The notes: generated from the letters alone by a model not told the origin. Shown: positions 22,953 through 32,181, counted from the first letter of the stretch. The stretch: DNA of 64,000 nucleotides from Solobacterium sp. (GCA_017512555.1 JAFWFE010000036.1:1-64000), one strand, 5' to 3'. Numbers and translations: made by a program.

Positions 22953-23023
22953 GTGCACCACCGCAAGAATACGTTCTTTTCGTCCAAGAGTTCCCAAGAC
23001 TCCAGGCACTTAACGCTATACAC
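22953..23023 (-). ncRNA. Tetrahydrofolate (THF, folT-type) riboswitch aptamer
   Basis: On the minus strand the conserved GCGUUAAGUG (from 23016), GGGA in the next helix, ACGAA, and GCGGUG (22964-22959) appear in the order of the THF riboswitch. Closing helix P1 is GUGUA (23023-23019) with UGCAC (22957-22953). An internal hairpin GGAGU...ACUCUU and a second AAGAA...UUCUU fit the remaining stems. It precedes an ECF folate transporter, the classic target. Confidence 0.88.
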
Positions 23024-23040
23024 CTTGAACAATCATAATC

Positions 23041-23376
23041 TATCAATACTTACGTCATTCGTCAATAATACGAGGATTTTTTCTTTTTTATGACACTTAA
23101 TCCGGAAGAAAAAAAGTCACACGAAATCACATAATTCATCGATAATTCTGCGTAGAAAAAATCATACTATATCCTCAGAAAGATAATTATGGTAATCAGA
23201 ATTTCCCCTCTTCTGAAGACCGTTATATATGAATCCCCTCAAAAAAGAAAAGGCTCTGAAAAGAGCTTTTTCTTACCTCAGACATGACAAGATTGATTGT
23301 ATAAAGCAGATCTTACACTTTATAATATGGAATAAGCAGTAAACAAGACCCTGCGGAAAAGGACTGGTACACGTGT
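23041..23376. other. 336-base AT-rich intergenic region with an orphan hairpin
   Basis: No ORF is convincing. A perfect 13-bp hairpin (23245-23257 with 23262-23274, one G-U, GAAA loop) with A-rich and T-rich arms resembles a bidirectional terminator, but no annotated gene runs into it from either side. A promoter for the HAD gene follows at 23297-23326 (TTGTAT, 18 bases, TATAAT). A small RNA ending at the hairpin is possible. Confidence 0.5.
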
Positions 23377-24090
23377 ATGAAAAAGAATATCCGAAACATC
23401 TTCTTCGATCTGGACGGTACATTATTACCGATGGATCAGGATCAATTTACCAAAGTATATTTTTCATACCTTGCCCAGTCGATGGCTCCGCATGGCTATG
23501 AAGCCAAGAAACTGATTGAATCGATCTGGACCGGTACCAAGGCCATGGTCACCAACGACGGTACGATGACCAACGAAGAACGGTTCTGGACAGTTTTTGA
23601 TCAGATTTACAACAACCAGAGCCGCAAAGACTATGAACTATTTAATCAGTTTTATATCCAGCACTTTGTGAACGCTAAGAGTACCTGCGGGTATAATCCG
23701 AAAGCTGCCGAGACCATCTCCCGTCTGAAAGAGAAGGGTTACCCGGTTATTCTGGCTACGAATCCGATTTTCCCGATGGTCGCAACAGCCCAGAGAATTG
23801 CCTGGGCAGGACTCAATCAGGAAGATTTCGCGTTGGTAACGACGTATGAGAACTCGCATTACTGTAAACCAAATCCCAGGTATTATACGGAAATCTGTGA
23901 GATCCTGGGTCTTGATCCGGAAGAGTGTGTTATGATCGGAAATGATGCGTCAGAAGATCTGGCGGCGGAATTATGCGGTATGGAGGTATTCCTTCTGACG
24001 GATGATCTGATCGACAGTAAGGGTGTTCTATCGAAGAGGGACATTCCTCACGGCAGTTATGATGCGTTGTGGGAGTGGCTTGGCATATAG
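23377..24090 (+). CDS. HAD family hydrolase
   Basis: A 237-residue HAD phosphatase with a helical cap. Motif I is FFDLDGTLLP (nucleophile and acid Asp), motif II VILATNP, motif III lysine in CKPNPRYY, motif IV MIGNDASEDL. Such enzymes dephosphorylate small metabolites; the substrate is not predictable. The promoter lies at 23297-23326 and the terminator at 24097. The ribosome site AAGGA is about 13 bases from ATG, farther than usual. Confidence 0.9.
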   Translation: MKKNIRNIFFDLDGTLLPMDQDQFTKVYFSYLAQSMAPHGYEAKKLIESIWTGTKAMVTNDGTMTNEERFWTVFDQIYNNQSRKDYELFNQFYIQHFVNAKSTCGYNPKAAETISRLKEKGYPVILATNPIFPMVATAQRIAWAGLNQEDFALVTTYENSHYCKPNPRYYTEICEILGLDPEECVMIGNDASEDLAAELCGMEVFLLTDDLIDSKGVLSKRDIPHGSYDALWEWLGI

Positions 24091-24096
24091 TACAGG

Positions 24097-24119
24097 ATCT
24101 CCGTAATCGGAGATTTTTT
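24097..24119 (+). terminator. Terminator of the HAD gene
   Basis: ATCTCCG (24097-24103) and CGGAGAT (24108-24114) with a TAAT loop, followed by T residues. Confidence 0.88.
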
Positions 24120-24143
24120 CTTTCCAAAAGAAAAGGAAAGGAC

Positions 24144-24230
24144 TATAATCTTTATTGTCTTACAGGACATTGTAGTCTGATGACAACAATGCTCTTCTGC
24201 TATGAATGTACTGCAGAAGTTTTTATTTTT
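24144..24230 (+). promoter_or_regulatory. Attenuator-like leader of the NCS2 permease gene
   Basis: A -10 TATAAT (24144-24149) starts a leader of about 100 bases. It contains hairpin CATTGT/ACAATG (24168-24173 with 24186-24191) and then a terminator-like stem CTTCTGC (24194-24200) with GCAGAAG (24213-24219) plus a T-rich tail (24220-24230), before the start codon at 24254. The HAD gene already has its own terminator upstream, so this one probably attenuates the permease. It does not match the purine riboswitch consensus. Confidence 0.6.
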
Positions 24231-24253
24231 TGTAAGACGGAAGGGGATTATAT

Positions 24254-25687
24254 ATGTTTGAAAAATTCTTTAAGCTTGAAGAAAACGGCACAAATGTACG
24301 TACAGAGCTTCTGGCTGGTCTGACTACATTCATGACCATGGCGTACATCATCGCCCTGAACCCGAATCTGCTGACAGGATTTGCGGTAGGTACTCCACTC
24401 TGGAACGGTGTATTCCTGGCTACTTGTCTGGCTTCTGCAGTCGGTACGATTTGTATGGCATTCCTTGCGAACAAACCGTTTGCGATGGCTCCAGGCATGG
24501 GTCTGAACAGCTTCTTTGCGGTTGTTGCAGGAAATATCGTCGCTCTCACCGGCAGAGATTATACCAGCGCATTCCAGGCTGCTCTGTGTATTATCCTGGT
24601 TGAAGGTCTTGTGTTTATCTGCCTCAGTGTTCTCAACATTCGTCAGAAGATCGTTGATTCCATTCCGCTGGGCGTACGTTTGGGTATTGCGCCTTCCATC
24701 GGACTGATGCTGATGAACATCGGCTTTGGCTCCAACGTTGGTATCTACGCGGAAGGTAACGGATATTCCGCACCGTTCTATGTCATGCGTGACTTCTTTG
24801 GCGCTCTTACACCAAGTACGATCAAGAATGGCATGGGTGCAGAATACAGTGTTATGGTTCTTACCGTAATTACCATGTTTGTCGGTCTGTTCACTATTGT
24901 ACTGCTTGCCAAGAAGGGGAAAAAGGCTGCAGTTCTGATCGGTATGCTGGTTGCTTCTGTCGTTTACTGGGCAGGTCAGGCAATCTTCTTCCATACAAAT
25001 CCGTTCGCAAGTCTTACGACAGCTTCCTGGGTACCTCCGTTTGCGGATATGGCCTCCACAACATTATTCAAGTTTGACTTTGAAGGTTTCCTGCAGATCG
25101 GCTGGTTCACAGCGATTACTCTGATCATCACATTCTGTATGATCGATATGTTCGATACGATCGGTACTCTGGTAGGTACAGCTTCCCGTGCCGGTATGAC
25201 CGATGAAAACGGCAATATGCCTCAGATGAAGGAAGCTCTGCTTTCCGATGCTGTCGGTACTGTCTTCGGTGCTGTTACAGGTACATCTACAGTTACGACA
25301 TTCATTGAATCTGCAGCTGGTGTTGAAGCAGGCGGACGTACAGGTCTTACCGCTCTGACCACTGCCGTAATGTTCCTGGCATGTATGTTTATCGCTCCGA
25401 TTGCCGCAATTATTCCTGCAGCAGCGACATCTTCCGCACTGATCTATGTCGGTGTGCTGATGCTTGAAGGTCTGCAGAATGTTGACTTCCGTGATCTGGA
25501 TCAGGTTGTTCCTGTATTCATCATGTTGCTGGCTATGCCGATCTCCGGTTCTATCGGACATGCAATCGGTCTTGCCATGATTGCCTATACGATTATCAAG
25601 GTATTCTCCGGTGAAGCGAAGAATGTATCTGCTCTGACTTATGTCATTGCGGCACTGTTCCTCGTCAAGTTCTTTGCGGTTGTATAA
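24254..25687 (+). CDS. NCS2 family purine permease (AzgA/PbuG type)
   Basis: A 477-residue transporter with 12-14 hydrophobic segments, importing adenine, guanine or hypoxanthine with protons. Family signatures: NVRTELLAGLTTFMTMAYII, the substrate-site APGMGLNSFF, and late FGAVTGTSTVTTFIESAAGV with the conserved Thr-Gly/Glu region. The ribosome site GAAGGGG precedes ATG. It is monocistronic, with a terminator at 25711. Exact base specificity is inferred from the family only. Confidence 0.93.
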   Translation: MFEKFFKLEENGTNVRTELLAGLTTFMTMAYIIALNPNLLTGFAVGTPLWNGVFLATCLASAVGTICMAFLANKPFAMAPGMGLNSFFAVVAGNIVALTGRDYTSAFQAALCIILVEGLVFICLSVLNIRQKIVDSIPLGVRLGIAPSIGLMLMNIGFGSNVGIYAEGNGYSAPFYVMRDFFGALTPSTIKNGMGAEYSVMVLTVITMFVGLFTIVLLAKKGKKAAVLIGMLVASVVYWAGQAIFFHTNPFASLTTASWVPPFADMASTTLFKFDFEGFLQIGWFTAITLIITFCMIDMFDTIGTLVGTASRAGMTDENGNMPQMKEALLSDAVGTVFGAVTGTSTVTTFIESAAGVEAGGRTGLTALTTAVMFLACMFIAPIAAIIPAAATSSALIYVGVLMLEGLQNVDFRDLDQVVPVFIMLLAMPISGSIGHAIGLAMIAYTIIKVFSGEAKNVSALTYVIAALFLVKFFAVV

Positions 25688-25710
25688 ACCAGTATAGACA
25701 AAGTAGTATA

Positions 25711-25738
25711 AAGCCCGTCATTACCGGCGGGCTTTTTT
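25711..25738. terminator. Terminator between the NCS2 and pseudouridine synthase genes
   Basis: AAGCCCG (25711-25717) pairs with CGGGCTT (25728-25734), followed by T residues on the plus strand. The opposite gene ends within it. Confidence 0.85.
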
Positions 25739-26614
25739 CATGAATTCTTTATATTGTTTCTGCGGTGTATCTTCGACAGTATGTTCCTCCAGGGTAAGAG
25801 GATTGCGGAAGGTGATGCGGTCTGCCCAGAGGCACATTCCGGGATAGGTAGTATCCGGTACACCATACAGGGGATCGTTGATGATCGGATGCTTATGGGC
25901 ACTGAGATGGACACGGATCTGGTGTGTTCTTCCGGTATCCAGCGTACAACGTAATAATGCCAGTTCTCCCAAACGTGCCAGGCAGTGTACATGAGTAATG
26001 GCTTCTTTCCCGGTATCGGATATTCGGTATTTTCCGCTGACATGCCTGTCTCTGCCGATAGGATCGGAAAAGGTGAAGTTCTGTCCCGGACGCATCTTTC
26101 CGTGGCATATTGCGAGATATTCCCGGTGAATCTGTTTCTGCATCAGTTGTTTGTCATACCATGCCTGAAACAGGGGTATCTTCACGAATAACATCAATCC
26201 TGTCGTCTCGGTATCCAGACGATGGATAAACCTCACCGGTGCATGGATCCCGTGGTTGATCTGGTAACGGGCAGCCTGCGCGGCTAGAGTATCTGTACGC
26301 TCAAAGCCGTCATGGACAAGCATTCCCGCATCTTTATGTACAATATACACAAAATCATCTTCGTAGAGGACAGGACATTCTTCTTCCGCAGGGGCATAGT
26401 CCACATCCTCACTGTCAATCGGAAGCGTGAGAATATCTCCGGCATGCAGGATGGCAGAGAGATCCCTGACCTGTACACGGTTGATCCGCGCATTCAGGTT
26501 TTTCTGTTTCTTTACGGGAATAGATAAGTTGTTATAGAACTCCTGCAAGGTAATTCCTTCTTCGGCAGGACTTAAGAACACTTCCAGTCTTCCCGGTTTT
26601 ATTTCATAGTTCAT
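25721..26614 (-). CDS. RluA family pseudouridine synthase
   Basis: A 297-residue enzyme converting uridine to pseudouridine in rRNA or tRNA. The catalytic motif is RFIHRLDTETTGLML (Asp); HQIRVHLSAHKHPIINDPLYG is the second conserved block. The N-terminal 80 residues resemble an S4-like region. There is no ribosome binding site: TGT plus TATACT (26621-26626) lies six bases before ATG, predicting a leaderless mRNA. Target position (RluC, RluD or TruC type) cannot be fixed. Confidence 0.92.
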   Translation of the reverse strand: MNYEIKPGRLEVFLSPAEEGITLQEFYNNLSIPVKKQKNLNARINRVQVRDLSAILHAGDILTLPIDSEDVDYAPAEEECPVLYEDDFVYIVHKDAGMLVHDGFERTDTLAAQAARYQINHGIHAPVRFIHRLDTETTGLMLFVKIPLFQAWYDKQLMQKQIHREYLAICHGKMRPGQNFTFSDPIGRDRHVSGKYRISDTGKEAITHVHCLARLGELALLRCTLDTGRTHQIRVHLSAHKHPIINDPLYGVPDTTYPGMCLWADRITFRNPLTLEEHTVEDTPQKQYKEFMKKARR

Positions 26615-26800
26615 GGCATCAGTATAACAGGTATTGTTATTTCAATGACACACAAACGCAGCCTCTTTATCAAAAATGAAATATGACAGGGGTTTGGGTC
26701 TTTGGGATTTCGTCTCTTTTTTTCGTAATTCTTTGATGAGCACATGCGATTACACAGGTTGGTGATACAATAAGTATATTAATTATCAGTGAGGGGTATT

Positions 26801-27910
26801 ATGAAAATCGTATTGGATCATTTGACGAAAAGGTTTCCCAACCGGAATAAGGATGGCGGTTTTGTGACAGCTGTTTCTGATTTTACCTTTGAGATTCCGG
26901 ATGGTAAGCTTGTAGGTCTTCTGGGACCTTCCGGATGCGGAAAGAGTACGATGCTGAATATGATCTGCGGGCTGGAAGTGCCTTCAGAAGGAAGAATATA
27001 CTTTGGCGAAGATGATGTGACAGAGCTTCCTCCGGAGAACCGGGGTGTAGGCATGGTCTTCCAGAGTTACGCTTTATATCCGCATCTGACGGTCATGCAG
27101 AATATTACTTTCCCTTTGGAAAATCTGAAGGGAAAGGATAAACTCACCAAAGAACAGATGAAGGCAAAGGCTCTGGAAGCTGCCAGACTGGTGCAGATCG
27201 AACAATTGATGGAAAGAAAGCCGAGCGAGATGTCCGGCGGTCAGCAGCAGCGTGTTGCGATTGCCCGCGCCTTGGTAAAGAAACCAAGAGTATTACTGCT
27301 GGATGAACCTTTATCCAACCTGGATGCGCGTCTGCGTCTTCAGACCCGTGAAGAAATCCGCCGTATTCAGAAAGAAACCAAAATTACTACGGTATTTGTT
27401 ACCCATGACCAGGAAGAAGCGATGTCTATTTCGGATCTGATCGTGGTCATGAGTGCTGGTGTCCTGCAGCAGATCGGTAAGCCGCAGGAAGTCTACGATG
27501 ATCCGGTAAATCTGTTTGTCGCAAAATTCCTGGGTACTCCCGCAATCAATGTCTTTACCGGGAAGATACGCAACCACCGGTTATTTATCGGTGATGAACC
27601 GGTGATGCATGTTCAAGAAGATGACCGGGAAGTCTATGTCGGTATACGTCCTGAGGGATTTATCCTGGATGAAAACGGACCGTTTACCTGCGCACTGAAC
27701 CGTGTCGAAGTCATGGGCAGGGATACCAGTGTGGTTTCCACACATCCGCTCTGTGAGAATGTTGTTGTACGCTCAATCATCAGTACCGAAGACAAGCCGG
27801 ATCCTGACGCACAGGATGTACACTTCTTCCTGAAGCCTCAGAAAACGCTTCTCTTTGACCGGAATACCCAGGAACGTATTTACTACCATGAAGTACCGGA
27901 GGCTCTATGA
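26801..27910 (+). CDS. MsmK/UgpC-type sugar ABC ATPase (second importer)
   Basis: A 369-residue ATPase with [11 protein letters not shown] (Walker A), FQSYALYPHL (Q-loop), MSGGQQQRVAIARAL (signature), [12 protein letters not shown] (Walker B), THDQEEAMS (switch) and a TOBE domain near VGIRPEGFI. ATG at 26801 is chosen, preceded by GAGGGG; a GTG at 26789 overlaps that site. It lacks the basic N-terminal insertion of the first importer's ATPase. First gene of a four-gene operon; its stop overlaps the next start by four bases. Confidence 0.93.
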   Translation: MKIVLDHLTKRFPNRNKDGGFVTAVSDFTFEIPDGKLVGLLGPSGCGKSTMLNMICGLEVPSEGRIYFGEDDVTELPPENRGVGMVFQSYALYPHLTVMQNITFPLENLKGKDKLTKEQMKAKALEAARLVQIEQLMERKPSEMSGGQQQRVAIARALVKKPRVLLLDEPLSNLDARLRLQTREEIRRIQKETKITTVFVTHDQEEAMSISDLIVVMSAGVLQQIGKPQEVYDDPVNLFVAKFLGTPAINVFTGKIRNHRLFIGDEPVMHVQEDDREVYVGIRPEGFILDENGPFTCALNRVEVMGRDTSVVSTHPLCENVVVRSIISTEDKPDPDAQDVHFFLKPQKTLLFDRNTQERIYYHEVPEAL

Positions 27911-28800
27911 ATACGCGTTCTCTGAAGCCCTGGCTGTATCTTCTGCCGGCAATCCTGTTCCTGACAGCGTTCATGGTTTATCCGCTGTTTGACGTATTTG
28001 TGTATTCTGTAGAAGAGGGGTATAACTTCGCATCGCAGACCTACAGTGGAACAGGTATCTATAATTACTCCTATGTACTTCATGACCAGTACTTCCTGCA
28101 GGCAGTCAAGAATACCTTCATCCTGGTCATTATCACAGTACCGTTATCTACCGGTATCGCTTTACTGATCTCTCTTGGATTAAACTCCCTGCCCAAGTTG
28201 AAGGATCTCTACCAGACGATCTTCTTCCTGCCGTATGTGACGAATACCCTGGCTGTCGGCCTGGTGTTCATGATCCTGTTCAAGAAGACACCGTATTCGG
28301 AAGGATTTGTGAATCTGCTGATCCACTTCTTCGGCGGTGAATCGGTAGACTTTATCGAAGGACCATATTGGGCAAAGATGTTTGTGATGTGTTTCTATAC
28401 GGTGTGGATCGTATTGCCGTTCAAGATCCTGATTCTGACGAGTGCCCTGGCATCGGTGGACCAGGATTTGTACAAGGCTGCCAAAGTCGACGGTACTTCC
28501 AGATTACGTATTTTCTATAAGATTACCTTGCCGATGATCTCACCTATGATCTTCTACCTGATCATCACCGGTTTTATCGGCGCGTTTAAAGCTTACAGTG
28601 ACGTGGTGGCGATTTTCGGTGTGAATCTGAACGCTGCCGGTATGAATACCATCGTGGGATATGTCTATGACATGTTGTACGGAGACAGCGGGGGATATCC
28701 ATCGTTCGCTTCTGCGGCAGCTTTGATCCTGTTCGCCATCGTCCTGACCATCACCTGTATCAACCTGCTGGTCAGTCGGAAGAAAGTTTATTATGACTGA
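27907..28800 (+). CDS. Sugar ABC transporter permease (MalF-like, second importer)
   Basis: A 297-residue membrane protein with six predicted helices. The EAA loop reads YKAAKVDGTSRLRIFYKITLP. It overlaps the ATPase gene by four bases (ATGA), which indicates translational coupling. It makes the channel with the next product. Confidence 0.92.
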   Translation: MNTRSLKPWLYLLPAILFLTAFMVYPLFDVFVYSVEEGYNFASQTYSGTGIYNYSYVLHDQYFLQAVKNTFILVIITVPLSTGIALLISLGLNSLPKLKDLYQTIFFLPYVTNTLAVGLVFMILFKKTPYSEGFVNLLIHFFGGESVDFIEGPYWAKMFVMCFYTVWIVLPFKILILTSALASVDQDLYKAAKVDGTSRLRIFYKITLPMISPMIFYLIITGFIGAFKAYSDVVAIFGVNLNAAGMNTIVGYVYDMLYGDSGGYPSFASAAALILFAIVLTITCINLLVSRKKVYYD

Positions 28801-28810
28801 GGTGCGTAAG

Positions 28811-29689
28811 ATGAGTACGAAGAATACAGATTTCAAAAACATTGAACGCGCCGCAAGAAACCGCGAAAAAACCCGGAAGATCATCACCTATGTCTTACTG
28901 ACGATCTGGGCTTTGATCGTATTATTCCCGTTCTACTGGATGATTCTCACCTCAGTGAAAAGCTACGGCGCATATAACGCGGAATACATTCCGCAGTTAT
29001 ATACGCTGGCTCCGACATTCCAGAACTACGTAGATGCGTTTACGGCAGTTCCGCTGGCAAGATATTTCCTGAATACGATCATCTTTACGGTGATCACTAC
29101 AGGAGTCATGTTGATGGTGACCGTGTTTGCCGCATTCGCGTTTGCCCGTCTGGAATTCCGCGGCAGAAATCTCCTGTTTACGTTATTCCTGGCTTTGATG
29201 ATGATTCCGAATGAATTAGTTATCATCACGAACTTTGTGACGATCACGAATCTCGGTATGCGCAATACGTTTACCGGTCTGATCCTGCCGTCAATTACCT
29301 CAGTATTCTATATCTATCTCCTGAAGGAGAACTTTGAACAGGTACCGGATGAGTTGTATAAGGCAGCCAAGGTTGACGGTACATCTGACCTGAAATATCT
29401 GTTCAAGGTATTGATCCCGATCTGTCAGCCGACAATCGTTACGATTACGATCCTGAAGGTGATCGAATGCTGGAACTCCTATGTCTGGCCGAGATTGATC
29501 ACTGACAGTCCCACATACTTCCTGGTATCCAACGGTATCCAGGAGATCCGTGAGAACGGATTCGGACGTGAGAATATACCGGCGATGATGGCGGCCGTGG
29601 TAGTTATCTCCATTCCTTTGATCGTGCTGTTTCTGATCTTCCATAAGAAGATCATGGAGGGTGTCTCCAGGGGAGGTACGAAGGGATGA
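28811..29689 (+). CDS. Sugar ABC transporter permease (MalG-like, second importer)
   Basis: A 292-residue protein with six helices and EAA loop YKAAKVDGTSDLKYLFKVLIP. The start at 28811 is chosen because GAGGTG lies six bases upstream; an in-frame ATG at 28793 has none. The end KIMEGVSRGGTKG is typical of MalG-type subunits. The stop overlaps the binding-protein start (ATGA). Confidence 0.92.
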   Translation: MSTKNTDFKNIERAARNREKTRKIITYVLLTIWALIVLFPFYWMILTSVKSYGAYNAEYIPQLYTLAPTFQNYVDAFTAVPLARYFLNTIIFTVITTGVMLMVTVFAAFAFARLEFRGRNLLFTLFLALMMIPNELVIITNFVTITNLGMRNTFTGLILPSITSVFYIYLLKENFEQVPDELYKAAKVDGTSDLKYLFKVLIPICQPTIVTITILKVIECWNSYVWPRLITDSPTYFLVSNGIQEIRENGFGRENIPAMMAAVVVISIPLIVLFLIFHKKIMEGVSRGGTKG

Positions 29690-31263
29690 GGATGTTAAAA
29701 CGAGTACTGGTATTCTTCCTGTTCGTATGTATCCTGAGTGGATGTCACGGATCCCGGAATATTGAGACGTTTGCGATTCCTGCGCAGTTTGATGAAAGCC
29801 GTCAGTATGAAATCGTCTTCTGGGCTAAAAACGATACCAACAAGACACAGACAAGGATCTACCAGAAGGCAATTGAAGATTTTGAAAAACTCTATCCGAA
29901 CATCAAGGTGAATATCCGTCTGTATACAGACTACGGAAAGATCTACAACGATGTCATCACCAATATTTCCACGAATACGACACCAAATGTATGTATTACC
30001 TATCCGGATCATATCGCGACGTATATTACCGGCAGTAATGTGGTCGTACCTCTGGATGATCTGTTTGCGGATCCATCCTATGGGTTCGGAGGTTCCCAGC
30101 TGAAGTATGATGGTCCCTCTAGAGAAGAAATGATCGACGGATTTATCGAGGAATGTTTCGTCAAGGATCATTACTATGCAATTCCGTATATGCGCTCTAC
30201 AGAAGCCCTGTATATCAATAAGACTTTTGTGGAGAAGCTCGGTTATACGGTTCCGGATATCGTCACCTGGGATTATATCTGGGAAGTATCCCGGAAAGCT
30301 GCCGAGAAGGATGCGGATGGAACATATAAACTGAACGGACAAAAGGTCATGCTGCCGTTTATCTACAAGTCTACGGATAACATGATGATCCAGATGCTGA
30401 AACAGAAGAATGCCGGTTATTCCACGGCAGAAGGGAAGATCGAGATCTTCAACGATACCACAAGAGAACTATTGTACATGATCTCTGAGAATACCCGGAA
30501 AAACGCATTCTCCACGTTCAAACTCTCAGGATATCCGGCAAACTTCCTCAATGCGGGACAGTGTGTATTCGCGGTGGATTCTACAGCCGGTGCCACATGG
30601 ATGGGTTCCGATGCGCCTCTGATCGATATCGCCGCAGATAAGATCGTACCGTTTGAGACCGTTGTACGGATGATTCCCCAGTTTGATCCGGAGAATCCCC
30701 GGATGATCTCGCAGGGACCATCTCTGTGTATCTTTAACAAGGAAGATACGCAGGAAGTACTGGCATCCTGGTTATTTGCCCAGTATCTGCTGACAAACGA
30801 TACACAGATTGCCTATGCCAAGACCGAAGGATATATCCCGGTAACCAGGAAAGCCCAGGAGTCAAAGGAATATCAGGATTATTTAGCCAGGGCAGGACAG
30901 GACAACAACGAGTATTACGATGTCAAGATCAAAGCCTCGAAACTGATGCTGGACAATATCCCGAATACCTTTGTGACACCGGTATTCAACGGCAGTACAT
31001 CTCTGCGTGACGCTTCCGGACAGATGATTGAAGATGTCACAAAGTCCATCAAGCGTAAACAGACCGTGGATGACGCTTACATCGATAAACTGTTTGAAGA
31101 TGTCACATCATTGTACCGTCTGGATCAGATCAGCACATCCACAGGAAAACGAGATCTCGGTCCGCTTCCTGCTACAGCCAAGGCCTTGTTATACACCCTG
31201 GGTATTACCTGGATCCTGATTATCATTTATGTGCTCCATGAACGATATAAGAAAAAAATGTAG
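29686..31263 (+). CDS. Sugar-binding lipoprotein with a C-terminal membrane helix
   Basis: A 525-residue family 1-type binding protein for the second importer. The N-terminus is a lipoprotein signal (LVFFLFVCILSGC). The binding fold (YEIVFWAKNDTNKTQTRIY...) follows. Unusually, the last 25 residues, ALLYTLGITWILIIIYVLHE then RYKKKM, form a membrane helix with a basic tail, so the protein seems anchored at both ends. ATG overlaps the previous stop. Last gene of the operon; no regulator is adjacent. Confidence 0.88.
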   Translation: MRMLKRVLVFFLFVCILSGCHGSRNIETFAIPAQFDESRQYEIVFWAKNDTNKTQTRIYQKAIEDFEKLYPNIKVNIRLYTDYGKIYNDVITNISTNTTPNVCITYPDHIATYITGSNVVVPLDDLFADPSYGFGGSQLKYDGPSREEMIDGFIEECFVKDHYYAIPYMRSTEALYINKTFVEKLGYTVPDIVTWDYIWEVSRKAAEKDADGTYKLNGQKVMLPFIYKSTDNMMIQMLKQKNAGYSTAEGKIEIFNDTTRELLYMISENTRKNAFSTFKLSGYPANFLNAGQCVFAVDSTAGATWMGSDAPLIDIAADKIVPFETVVRMIPQFDPENPRMISQGPSLCIFNKEDTQEVLASWLFAQYLLTNDTQIAYAKTEGYIPVTRKAQESKEYQDYLARAGQDNNEYYDVKIKASKLMLDNIPNTFVTPVFNGSTSLRDASGQMIEDVTKSIKRKQTVDDAYIDKLFEDVTSLYRLDQISTSTGKRDLGPLPATAKALLYTLGITWILIIIYVLHERYKKKM

Positions 31264-31321
31264 CAATTATTCAAAATGACGTATAATGTTATCGTCTGTT
31301 AAAGGACAAAGGGAGAAAGAA

Positions 31322-32107
31322 ATGAAAAAGTTAAGTAATGTATTGATGGCATCAGTTCTTGTATTCTCTGCAGCTTGTTCTAAACCGGCAAGTAATACAC
31401 CTGCAGCGAGCACAACACCTGAGGCTACTACTGAAGCCACAACAGCCCCGGAAACTCCGGAAGTTGCTGTAATGTCTTATGCCGAATATGACGCGGCAGC
31501 GATTGACGATGAAGTCGTTGTTGAAGCTTATGTACAGGGAAAACAGTCCTGGTGGGACAACAAAGCTACTGTTTATCTTCAGGATGAAGACGGTGCTTAC
31601 TTCCTGTATGAACTCGCCTGCACAGAAGAAGACTATGCGAAACTGACGGAAGGACAGAAGATCCGTGTTCATGGCTTCAAGTCTGAATGGGACGGAGAAG
31701 TGGAAATCGTTGACGGTACATTCGAGATCGTTGACGGTAACTGGGTCGCAGAACCTGTAGATGCTACAGAACTCTGGGGCACTGTAGACATGATTTCCCG
31801 TATGAACCAGAAGGTTGTCTTCAAGGGCGTAACAGTTGAAGAGTATGTCACAAAAGATGGTGAACACACAGGTGCGGCATTCGCATACAAGAATGCGGAA
31901 GAAAAGACCGATGACCTGTATTACCAGGTAACTCTGGGTGATACCACATATGATTTCTGCGTAGAGTATTATCTCTGCAATCAGGATACTGATGTGTACA
32001 AAGCTGTAGAAGCATTACAGCCCGGAGATGTTGTGGATGTGGAAGGATTCCTCTATTGGTATCAGGGACCGAACCTCCATACAACAAAGGTTACACCTGC
32101 TAAATAA
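31322..32107 (+). CDS. Lipoprotein with two OB-fold-like repeats
   Basis: A 261-residue lipoprotein (MKKLSNVLMASVLVFSAAC) of unknown function. After a Thr/Ala/Pro-rich linker come two related segments: DDEVVVEAYVQGKQSWWDNK...VYLQDEDGAYFLYEL...RVHGFKSEWDGEVEI, and ELWGTVDMISRMNQKVVFKGV...DVVDVEGFLYWYQGPN. Both look like the small beta-barrels (OB-like) found in many Bacillota surface proteins. The start at 31322 is set by GGGAGAAAG; TATAAT is at 31282-31287. Terminator at 32119. Confidence 0.8.
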   Translation: MKKLSNVLMASVLVFSAACSKPASNTPAASTTPEATTEATTAPETPEVAVMSYAEYDAAAIDDEVVVEAYVQGKQSWWDNKATVYLQDEDGAYFLYELACTEEDYAKLTEGQKIRVHGFKSEWDGEVEIVDGTFEIVDGNWVAEPVDATELWGTVDMISRMNQKVVFKGVTVEEYVTKDGEHTGAAFAYKNAEEKTDDLYYQVTLGDTTYDFCVEYYLCNQDTDVYKAVEALQPGDVVDVEGFLYWYQGPNLHTTKVTPAK

Positions 32108-32118
32108 CTAACTGACGT

Positions 32119-32153
32119 AAAACTTCTGTTCGTTGACCGGGCAGAAGTTTTAT
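32119..32153 (+). terminator. Terminator of the lipoprotein gene
   Basis: AAAACTTCTG (32119-32128) pairs perfectly with CAGAAGTTTT (32142-32151); T/A-rich tail. Confidence 0.85.
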
Positions 32154-32181
32154 TCATGTCAGAATGATGGGAAAAAGAGAG

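Noticed and set aside
24144-24253. Purine riboswitch before the NCS2 permease
   Set aside because: The three-way-junction consensus and conserved loop-loop sequences are not present.
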